From: JBCDAP01 sp038747915
GTDB taxonomy: Bacteria; Planctomycetota; Phycisphaerae; Phycisphaerales; UBA1924
Assembly (NCBI GenBank): GCA_038747915.1
Contig: JBCDJJ010000091.1
Span: 1-13,504 of the forward strand
DNA: 13,504 nt
Direction of reading: 5' to 3'
The notes below the pieces were generated by a model. That model did not search any database. It had not been told where the DNA came from and was given only the letters and a program-made list of their open reading frames with translations. Below, piece by piece: positions 1 to 6,592 of this stretch. The translations under genes and the position numbers were made by a program. Each line of letters begins with the position of its first letter. Positions within the stretch are counted from its first letter, which is position 1.

Positions 1-41
1 CTGAGCCAGGCTCGATCACGTCCTTCCTGCAGGATTGCTGC

Positions 42-563
42 ATGACCGACCAACCACGCCAACCGCGACAGATCGATCTCGGCCGCGAGGACGAACTCGT
101 GCCGTGGTCGGCGTGGTTTCATCGCGCCTCGCACGCGCTGCGTCAGTTCAAGCAGCTCCCTGAAGGTGCTGCAGCGGTCTTCCGTGTCACACTGATCGAC
201 GGCCGCGTGTTCGCGGTGACCCATGTGCAGACCCACGTGAGCCGCGGCAAGTGCATGGTCGGGACCGATCGTTTCGGCGAGTCCGACCCGATTTGTGATG
301 TGGTCACCGGGTACACGCTCGTCGGCTCGTCCGGGGATCGTCGCCCGACCGCGCTGGTCGTGCCGCCCGCGATGATCGCGAGTGTGGAGTGCGTCGCGGT
401 CGATGCTGCGGCACTCCAGAAGGCTGCCGAGCAAGCGGAGAAGAAAGCGCAGGATGAGTCCGAGCCCTTCGGTTTCGCCGCGTGGCGGACCTGGGACGGC
501 GATCTCACCGTTCACGAGATCGACGAAGTCGAGGCTAAAGGAGTCGGCGCTCAAACGCCCTGA
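42..563 (+). CDS. Hypothetical protein upstream of groES
   Basis: This 173-residue protein is not recognised. It has no evident signal peptide or membrane segment and is probably cytoplasmic. The middle (about residues 40-115) reads like a small beta-rich fold, with alternating hydrophobic stretches such as AVFRVTLIDGRVFAVTHV. It is followed by an acidic, alanine/lysine-rich helix (about 124-142) and a tail with FGFAAWRTWDG. The ATG is preceded by AGGA (31-34) at 7 bases spacing, which supports this start. GC-rich codon use matches its neighbours. It lies 124 bp upstream of groES in the same direction, but I see no functional link. The coding call is fairly safe because the frame stays open with plausible composition; the function is unknown. 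Confidence 0.7.
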   Translation: MTDQPRQPRQIDLGREDELVPWSAWFHRASHALRQFKQLPEGAAAVFRVTLIDGRVFAVTHVQTHVSRGKCMVGTDRFGESDPICDVVTGYTLVGSSGDRRPTALVVPPAMIASVECVAVDAAALQKAAEQAEKKAQDESEPFGFAAWRTWDGDLTVHEIDEVEAKGVGAQTP

Positions 564-687
564 GTACAGCAATCACCACATCCGAGCCGCGGGCGCACGC
601 ACGCGCGCAGCGCGCCACACAGTTAGTCACACCGTCCGAACCAACCCCTCTGAACCACACTCTCTGAACCAAAGAAGGAGACCACAC
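564..687 (+). promoter_or_regulatory. groES leader region with GAACCA repeats, no CIRCE
   Basis: This gap should hold the groES promoter. No CIRCE operator (TTAGCACTC inverted repeat) is visible, so HrcA control through CIRCE is not supported. The last 60 bases contain CTCTGAACCA twice (648-657 and 662-671) and a related TCCGAACCA just before (about 635-643), spaced 14-15 bp apart. A GC-rich alternating stretch (about 595-617) precedes them. No convincing -35/-10 pair can be named. AAGGAG (675-680), 7 bases before the groES ATG, is a clear ribosome binding site. Confidence 0.4.
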
Positions 688-975
688 ATGGCCGTCAAGC
701 CCCTCGAAGACCGCGTCCTCGTCAAGCCCACCGAAGCCGAGACCATGACCGAGTCCGGCCTCTACCTCCCCGAGTCCAGCAAGGAGCGCCCGCTCCAGGG
801 CAAGGTCGTGGCTGTCGGGCCCGGCAAGCTGCTCGACAACGGCCAGGTCGCCAAGCCGCAGGTGAAGAAGGGCGACACGGTCGTGTACGGCAAGTACGCG
901 GGGACCGAAGTCGAGATCAAGGGTGATGAGCATTTGATCTTGCGGGAGTCGGAGCTTTTGGGCGTGCTCGACTGA
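688..975 (+). CDS. groES: Co-chaperonin GroES (Hsp10)
   Basis: This is the 95-residue heptameric lid of the GroEL folding chamber, acting in the cytoplasm. It matches the family over its whole length: N-terminal KPLEDRVLVKP, a mobile loop at about residues 17-34, the core LQGKVVAVGPG, GDTVVYGKYAGTEVEIKG, and the terminal LRESELLGVLD. The usual hydrophobic contact in the mobile loop is GIVLP; here it is GLYLP, so the IVL tripeptide that touches GroEL is LYL. The start is set by AAGGAG 7 bases upstream. groEL follows, but a four-helix-bundle gene with repeat arrays separates them. If 981-1440 were absent, the groES-groEL gap would be about 20 bases, a normal operon spacing. Confidence 0.97.
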   Translation: MAVKPLEDRVLVKPTEAETMTESGLYLPESSKERPLQGKVVAVGPGKLLDNGQVAKPQVKKGDTVVYGKYAGTEVEIKGDEHLILRESELLGVLD

Positions 976-980
976 GCGCT

Positions 981-1015
981 GTAGTTCGGGATTTGGGATT
1001 CGTAGTTCGGGATGT
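981..1015 (+). repeat. Heptamer array 1 (left of four-helix-bundle gene)
   Basis: Five consecutive 7-bp units are seen; the first and fourth are identical (GTAGTTC) and the others are GGGATTT, GGGATTC and GGGATGT. The ATG of the following ORF (1012-1014) lies in the last unit. The 15 bases at 999-1013 are the perfect reverse complement of 1413-1427, and about 23 of 27 bases match in the extended alignment. Confidence 0.85.
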
Positions 1016-1407
1016 CCGATGAGCAGCCACCACCAACCAGCCGCGGGTTTCGTGACCTGCACGCCTGGCAGCGTGGGCGCACGGTGTGCTCGTCGGTCTA
1101 CCGGCTCACCCAAGCGTTTCCAGATGACGAACGCTTCGGGCTCACATCTCAGATCCGGCGATCTGCGATCTCGACCCCGAGCAACATCGCCGAGGGGTAC
1201 GGACGCCAGACCCCCGCGGACTACCTCCGACATCTACGGATCGCCCGAGGTTCACTTTTCGAATTGCAGACTCAGCTCATCGTCGCAAGCGATCTCGGCT
1301 ACGTGGCTGACGTGCCAGAGACACAGGATCTGAAGGACGAACTCGAATCACTTTCACAGCTGCTCTCGGGCCTGATCCGAAGCGTCCAGCAGCGTCGAGA
1401 CGGCTAA
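1012..1407 (+). CDS. Four-helix-bundle protein, 23S rRNA IVP family
   Basis: This 131-residue protein fits the family first known from ORFs in 23S rRNA intervening sequences and structurally related to the Avd accessory protein of diversity-generating retroelements. The signature is nearly complete: FRDLHAWQRG (12-21), FPDDERFGLTSQIRRSAISTPSNIAEGYGR, YLRHLRIARGSLFELQTQL and a final amphipathic helix. Free-standing copies have no settled function; nucleic-acid binding is suspected. No 23S rRNA surrounds it. It sits between groES and groEL, where it is not expected. No Shine-Dalgarno sequence precedes the ATG, because the upstream DNA is heptamer repeat. Both the ATG and the TAA (1405-1407) lie inside inverted repeat arrays. 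The ORF is intact, so it is either under selection or a recent arrival. The family call is firm; the mobile origin is inference. Confidence 0.9.
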   Translation: MSDEQPPPTSRGFRDLHAWQRGRTVCSSVYRLTQAFPDDERFGLTSQIRRSAISTPSNIAEGYGRQTPADYLRHLRIARGSLFELQTQLIVASDLGYVADVPETQDLKDELESLSQLLSGLIRSVQQRRDG

Positions 1408-1439
1408 CCCGAATCCCGAACTACGAACCCCGAATCACA
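1405..1439 (-). repeat. Heptamer array 2 (right of four-helix-bundle gene)
   Basis: Five 7-bp units run from TAACCCG, through AATCCCG and AACTACG, to AATCACA. The first three bases are the stop codon of the four-helix-bundle ORF. The array is the inverted counterpart of the one at 981-1015 (15-bp perfect arm 1413-1427). It ends 16 bases before the groEL ATG. Confidence 0.85.
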
Positions 1440-1455
1440 ACCCACGGAGCACCCC

Positions 1456-3072
<1,617 letters not shown>

Positions 3073-3077
3073 AGCCA

Positions 3078-3112
3078 ATGCACCGGGCACCAGGGATCAG
3101 GCACCAGGTGTG
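3078..3112 (+). repeat. Heptamer array 3 (after groEL)
   Basis: Five 7-bp units are present, including GGGCACC, AGGGATC and AGGCACC. The 20 bases at 3086-3105 are the exact reverse complement of 3215-3234, so this is the left arm of an inverted pair that encloses the groEL terminator. Confidence 0.85.
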
Positions 3113-3143
3113 CTGAGCCTGTATCTCTCACACGACTGACAAC

Positions 3144-3182
3144 CGAGCCTCGACGGGAGACCGCCGAGGCTCGTTTCTTTTT
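3144..3182 (+). terminator. Rho-independent terminator of groEL
   Basis: A 9-bp perfect stem CGAGCCTCG (3144-3152) / CGAGGCTCG (3165-3173) is extended after an A-C mismatch by three more G-C pairs closing a GAGA (GNRA) tetraloop. It is followed at once by a T-rich run (3174-3182). This should end the groESL transcript before dnaJ. Confidence 0.92.
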
Positions 3183-3206
3183 ATGGACCCGCGTGACATA
3201 TTTCAC

Positions 3207-3241
3207 TGATGCCCGGTGCCTGATCCCTGGTGCCTCTCCCC
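3207..3241 (-). repeat. Heptamer array 4 (before dnaJ)
   Basis: Units TGATGCC, CGGTGCC, TGATCCC and TGGTGCC, then a degenerate TCTCCCC, run directly into the dnaJ ATG at 3242. This is the inverted partner of the array at 3078-3112 (20-bp perfect arm 3215-3234). It occupies the place where a dnaJ ribosome binding site would be; none is visible. Confidence 0.85.
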
Positions 3242-4399
3242 ATGCCCACCACCCGCGACTATTACGAGATCCTCGGCGTCGAGAAGACCGCGCCCGCCGA
3301 TGACATCAAGCGGGCGTATCGCCGGCTGGCGATGAAGTACCACCCGGACCGCAACCCGGGTGATGAGGAGGCGGAAGCCAAGTTCAAGGAGTGTGCCGAG
3401 GCGTACGAGGTGCTGTCGGACGATCAGAAGCGGCAGCGGTACGACCAGTTCGGCCACGCCGGTGTCCGCGGCGCCCAGGCCGGGGCAGCGGGGCACGACT
3501 TCTCGCGGATGAATGTCGACGACATCTTCTCGATGTTCAACGACATCTTCGGCGGTTCGGGCGGTGGGCGTCGCAGCGGGCGCGGCCGCACCCCACGGGG
3601 GTACGACCTTGAGACACTCGTCGAGCTCACGCTCGAAGAGGTGCTGACCGGCGTCGAGAAAGAGATCGAGATCACGCGGCTCGATGTGTGCGAGATGTGC
3701 AACGGCTCGGGCGCCAAGCCGGGCAGCTCGCCCACTACGTGCCAGACGTGCGGCGGGCACGGCCAGGTGGTGCAGGCGGGTTTCGGCGGCATGTTCCGCA
3801 TGCAGACCACCTGTCCCACGTGCAAGGGTCGCGGCACGATCATCACCGACCCGTGCCCCGCCTGTCGCGGCAAGGGCCGCTCTCCGAAGGACCGCAAGCT
3901 GGTGGTGAGCATCCCGCCCGGCGTGGCGGAGGGCAACGCGGTCCGTGTGCGGGGTGAGGGCGAGCCGCCGCCGCCCGAGGTGAGCCCCGATGGGACTGGC
4001 CAGCGCGGTGATCTGCATGTGGTCGTGAAGATCGCGCAGCATGACCTGTTCACTCGCGAGGGTGATGACCTGCTGCTCGAGATGCCGCTCACGTTCTCCC
4101 AGGCGGCGCTCGGTGCGCACGTGGAGGTACCGACGCTCGACACCGAGCCGGCCACGGTCGTGATTCCCAAGGCCACGCAGCACGGCGCGCTGTTCCGTAT
4201 TGATGCTGCGGGTCTGCCCAATCTTCGCTCGGGTCGTCGCGGCGACCTGCTGATCCGCACCAAAATCGAGGTCCCGAAGAAGCTCACGAAGAAGCAGGAA
4301 GAGTTGCTGCGTGCGTACGCGGAGACGGAGCAGGGCGTGGAGGTGCTGCCCGAGCATCATGGGTTTTGGAGCAAGATCAAGGATGCGCTGGGGGGATGA
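3242..4399 (+). CDS. dnaJ: Chaperone DnaJ (Hsp40, type I)
   Basis: DnaJ delivers unfolded clients to DnaK and stimulates its ATPase. All type I parts are present in 385 residues: a J domain (about 5-70) with HPD at 34-36, a short glycine-rich linker (about 103-118), a zinc domain with four CxxCxGxG repeats (C150/C153, C167/C170, C191/C194, C205/C208) that bind two zinc ions in the family, and the C-terminal peptide-binding domains, ending FWSKIKDALGG. I chose the ATG at 3242 because MPTTRDYYEILGV matches the family start. An in-frame GTG at 3230 would add four residues but falls in the repeat array. No Shine-Dalgarno is seen. The groEL terminator cuts this gene off upstream, so it probably has its own promoter in 3183-3241. 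dnaK is not in the window. Confidence 0.97.
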   Translation: MPTTRDYYEILGVEKTAPADDIKRAYRRLAMKYHPDRNPGDEEAEAKFKECAEAYEVLSDDQKRQRYDQFGHAGVRGAQAGAAGHDFSRMNVDDIFSMFNDIFGGSGGGRRSGRGRTPRGYDLETLVELTLEEVLTGVEKEIEITRLDVCEMCNGSGAKPGSSPTTCQTCGGHGQVVQAGFGGMFRMQTTCPTCKGRGTIITDPCPACRGKGRSPKDRKLVVSIPPGVAEGNAVRVRGEGEPPPPEVSPDGTGQRGDLHVVVKIAQHDLFTREGDDLLLEMPLTFSQAALGAHVEVPTLDTEPATVVIPKATQHGALFRIDAAGLPNLRSGRRGDLLIRTKIEVPKKLTKKQEELLRAYAETEQGVEVLPEHHGFWSKIKDALGG

Positions 4400-4403
4400 G
4401 AGA

Positions 4404-4438
4404 GGGATCGGGCATCGGGCACCAGGCATTAGGCAGTG
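4404..4438 (+). repeat. Heptamer array 5 (dnaJ-grpE gap)
   Basis: Five units in strict 7-bp register run from GGGATCG and GGCATCG, through GGCACCA and GGCATTA, to GGCAGTG. The array starts 5 bases after the dnaJ stop. Unlike the other gaps, no inverted partner is seen before grpE, so this may be a solo array. Confidence 0.85.
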
Positions 4439-4485
4439 GTTCAAGGCAGAACGAGGCGCGACCGTGAGGGAGTGGACCCCGCATC

Positions 4486-5205
4486 ATGAGTGACTCCGAG
4501 AGCAACATCGATATCAACGACGCACCGGAGACGAGCGGGGCGGCCGAGCTCTCCGACGAAGAGCGTGGTGTGCTCGAAGAGCGGATCGCGTCGACGCGCG
4601 AGCAGCTGCTCGAGCTGGCGAGCGAGCGTGATGCGGTGCTGTCTGGTCTCGATGACATCCGCCAGGGCCTCGGCGAGGCGGGTGTGCGCCGCGCGCTCGA
4701 GGGCACCGGCTTTGCCGATGGTGGGGCGCTCGATGATCTCACGGCGAAGCTCGCAGCGGGGGAGGAGGAGAAGCTGCGCGTGCTCGCGGAGCTGCAGAAC
4801 TTCCGCCGCCGTGCGGCGCAGTCCGAGCAGCAGGCCCGGCAGCAGGGGCAGCGCTCGGCGGTTCAGCAACTCCTCGGCGTGCTCGATCACTTCGACCTCA
4901 CGCTCACGCAGATCGATCCCGAGCAGGCGACCGCAGCCTCGGTGCTCGAGGGTGTGAAGCTGATTCGCGATGAGACGGTCCGCATCCTCGGCGGCATGGG
5001 GGTGGCGGTGATCAAGCCCAAGACCGGCGAGGCGTTCGAGCCGGGTCGCCACACCGCGATCATGCAGCAGCCGACGAGCGATGCCGAGCCGGGGCAGGTG
5101 GTGCACCTGGCGCGCGCGGGGTATGCGATCGGCGAGCAGATTATTCGGCCGGCGGAGGTTGTTGTGGCGGCGGAGCCGGTGGAGGAGGGTGAGGGAGGGC
5201 ATTAG
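4486..5205 (+). CDS. grpE: Nucleotide exchange factor GrpE
   Basis: GrpE dimers release ADP from DnaK, resetting the DnaK-DnaJ cycle. The C-terminal two thirds match the family: the helical segment RVLAELQNFRRRAAQSEQQA, GVLDHFDLTL, VLEGVKLIRDETVRIL, and the beta domain with EAFEPGRHTAIMQQ and YAIGEQIIRPAEVVVA. At 239 residues it is longer than E. coli GrpE (197). The extra length is an acidic N-terminus with a predicted coiled coil (about 24-60) and a charged linker. GAGGGAG (4466-4472) lies 13 bases before the ATG, rather far. The last codon (His) and the TAG stop are part of the next heptamer array, so the C-terminus has been set by a repeat. The dnaJ-grpE order fits one operon. Confidence 0.95.
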   Translation: MSDSESNIDINDAPETSGAAELSDEERGVLEERIASTREQLLELASERDAVLSGLDDIRQGLGEAGVRRALEGTGFADGGALDDLTAKLAAGEEEKLRVLAELQNFRRRAAQSEQQARQQGQRSAVQQLLGVLDHFDLTLTQIDPEQATAASVLEGVKLIRDETVRILGGMGVAVIKPKTGEAFEPGRHTAIMQQPTSDAEPGQVVHLARAGYAIGEQIIRPAEVVVAAEPVEEGEGGH

Positions 5206-5225
5206 GCATCGGGCATCGGGCAACA
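5198..5225 (+). repeat. Heptamer array 6 (grpE 3' end)
   Basis: Units GGCATTA, GGCATCG (twice) and GGCAACA are in 7-bp register. The grpE stop codon TAG is at 5203-5205, inside the array. It faces an inverted array at 5258-5285 across a 32-base spacer, with about 18 of 20 bases matching. GGGCA/TGCCC at the inner end (5218-5232) can also form a small hairpin. Confidence 0.8.
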
Positions 5226-5257
5226 GGTGCCCATCTGTGGTGGCCGTTGTTTTGATC

Positions 5258-5285
5258 TGATGCCCAGTGCCTAATGCCCGTTGCC
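5258..5285 (-). repeat. Heptamer array 7 (before fmdB)
   Basis: Units TGATGCC, CAGTGCC, TAATGCC and CGTTGCC form the inverted partner of the array at 5198-5225. It resembles the array before dnaJ unit by unit. The remaining 59 bases to the fmdB start hold only a weak AGGA (5333-5336), 8 bases before the ATG. Confidence 0.8.
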
Positions 5286-5344
5286 TCCATCAACGACCAG
5301 CCCGAAATCACCACACACGATCCCGACCACCCAGGACCCCTCCC

Positions 5345-5698
5345 ATGCCCACCTACGACTACCGGTGTTCGAACTGCGGCCACGAGTGCGAGTTCTTCCA
5401 GTCCATGAAGGACAAGCCGAAGCGCAAGTGCCCCGCCTGCGGTAAAAACACACTCGAGCGGCTCATCGGCACCGGCGCCGGCATCATCTTTAAGGGCGGC
5501 GGGTTCTACGAGACCGACTACCGCTCGGAGGGCTACAAGAAGGCTGCGGAGGCGGACAAGAAGGCCGGTGAGGGTAAGTCGTCGGACGACGGCGGCAAGA
5601 AGTCGGGCGATGGGAAGTCCGGTGGGGAGGCGAAGAAGGGCGACGGTAAGGCGAGCGACAGTAAGACGAACGAGAAGCCGAAGAAGAAGGCGGGATGA
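5345..5698 (+). CDS. FmdB-family zinc-ribbon protein
   Basis: This small protein (117 residues) has the FmdB/CxxC_CxxC regulatory-type zinc ribbon: MPTYDYRCSNCGHECEFFQ with C8/C11, then KCPACGKNTLERLIG with C29/C32, and the family motif GTGAGIIFKGGGFYETDY (42-59). After about residue 63 comes a low-complexity lysine/glycine/serine/aspartate tail with alternating charge, probably disordered. The family is named after a putative regulator of formamidase genes, but its role is unsettled. The start at 5345 is chosen because MPTYDYRC is the family's conserved N-terminus; an upstream in-frame extension would run back into the repeat array. Its position after grpE suggests co-transcription with dnaJ-grpE. 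Confidence 0.92.
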   Translation: MPTYDYRCSNCGHECEFFQSMKDKPKRKCPACGKNTLERLIGTGAGIIFKGGGFYETDYRSEGYKKAAEADKKAGEGKSSDDGGKKSGDGKSGGEAKKGDGKASDSKTNEKPKKKAG

Positions 5699-5846
5699 GA
5701 CATCGAATGCTCCGAAGCGGCATCGTGCGCTCGATCTGCTAGGCGGTGTCGGAGAGGATGCGCGGGTGTGTTCCAGGAACACACCGCCGGCTCTTTCAAG
5801 CCGACGGAATGGGGTCGTGAGGTGTGTGGAGGTGAGACACCTACGA
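5699..5846. other. Convergent intergenic region with inverted repeats
   Basis: This separates fmdB (plus) from the minus-strand gene ending at 5847. It has three inverted repeats: GGTGTGTTCC / GGAACACACC (5765-5774 / 5776-5785, one-base centre), CGGCT / AGCCG (5788-5792 / 5799-5803), and a 12-bp stem with one bulge (5813-5825 / 5837-5848) touching the stop codon of the minus-strand gene. None has a U-run, so termination is plausible but not proven. No gene is seen. Confidence 0.45.
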
Positions 5847-6512
5847 TCATCGACGGCGACGCACCAGGGCGAGGGCGCAGGCCGACAATGCCACAGGTGC
5901 GCCGGGCGACGGGATGACCCGCACGGTCACCGTCTCGACCGTGACATCGATGCTCTCAACCGTGAAGAATGGCGTGAAGGCGGAGATCGTGAACTGTGTT
6001 GTATCGAACTGTGAGGCGGTGTACGTGCCGGCGACATCTTCGATGTCCGAGGTCACGATCCCGAACGGGTTCAGGGTCGAGCCCTCGGCCACTGCGGTCA
6101 GTGTCGAGGAGAAGAAGCCGGCCCCCGCGTCGACATCGAAGATTGGTGCTTCGAGCTCGTGGGGTTGCTGCGCCGGCAGGATGTCGGATCCGAATCGGAA
6201 GAAGCTGGTGCTCGTGCCCGATTCGGTCACACCGCCCACGTCGTAGGAAAACCCGATCGGCCCGTCGTAAAACGACCCGACGAACGACGGCGGGCCGAAC
6301 ACCGATCCTTGCTGATCGGTGTCGAAGGACACGGTCACCGTCGCTGCATCGCCGATGGTGACGCCCGCGAAGTTGCCCGCGGAGAAGTCGGCGCTCGACA
6401 CGGTGCCCGACCAGACGATCTCGATGGGCACGGCGTCCGCACTGGGCGCGACCGCGAGTGTGGTGATCGACGCACCGAGCGCGCAGACGATAGCTGTGGA
6501 CATGTTTCTCAT
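5847..6512 (-). CDS. Secreted protein with PEP-CTERM-like sorting tail (copy 1)
   Basis: This 221-residue exported protein is probably surface-anchored or processed by an exosortase-type system. It has a signal peptide (MRNMSTAIVCALGASITTLAVAPSADA, likely cut after residue 27), a beta-rich body (SGTVSSADF, VTVSFDTDQQGSVFG, YDGPIGFSYDVGG) and a C-terminal IPSPG motif, hydrophobic stretch and RRRR, the layout of PEP-CTERM-like signals. The start is fixed by GGAG (6518-6521), 5 bases upstream, and by exact agreement with its paralogue at 12206-11562. The paralogue shares VPIEI, SFDT-QQG, TESGTS, TLNPFG and IEDVAGTY. The body function is unknown. The pseudopilin-like gene lies 80 bases upstream and recurs beside the paralogue, so the two probably work together. 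Confidence 0.85.
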   Translation of the reverse strand: MRNMSTAIVCALGASITTLAVAPSADAVPIEIVWSGTVSSADFSAGNFAGVTIGDAATVTVSFDTDQQGSVFGPPSFVGSFYDGPIGFSYDVGGVTESGTSTSFFRFGSDILPAQQPHELEAPIFDVDAGAGFFSSTLTAVAEGSTLNPFGIVTSDIEDVAGTYTASQFDTTQFTISAFTPFFTVESIDVTVETVTVRVIPSPGAPVALSACALALVRRRR

Positions 6513-6529
6513 GTGTGCTCCTACACAAA
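6495..6529 (-). promoter_or_regulatory. Conserved translation-start element, copy 1
   Basis: These 35 bases are identical to 12189-12223 at the start of the paralogous gene. In the mRNA, TGTGT (6527-6523) can pair with ACACA (6516-6512), leaving AGGAGC in the loop. This presents the Shine-Dalgarno sequence on a 5-bp hairpin whose last base is the A of the start codon. Confidence 0.6.
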
Positions 6530-6592
6530 TGACGGTTTCACAATCCTGAGCGAGAACCGCTCTCACTCTTCACACAAGGTGAGCTGTGGTGA

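Noticed and set aside
1..41. 3' end of an upstream gene and a GAGCC/GGCTC palindrome
   Set aside because: The stretch is too short to establish a coding frame, and the 11-bp palindrome leaves no loop.
564..687. CIRCE operator before groES
   Set aside because: The TTAGCACTC / GAGTGCTAA inverted repeat is not present in the leader.
535..1233. Minus-strand frame across groES and the four-helix-bundle gene
   Set aside because: It spans two well-supported plus-strand genes and a repeat array, and has no family features.
3203..4444. 413-codon open frame on the minus strand opposite dnaJ, and a 260-codon one opposite grpE (4441-5223)
   Set aside because: Same reason: both overlap certain genes in antisense, with biased composition and no recognisable motifs.
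4404..5225. G-quadruplex in the G-rich heptamer arrays
   Set aside because: Most units give only GG runs and the GGG runs are too few for a standard quadruplex. Two-layer forms cannot be ruled out but have no support.
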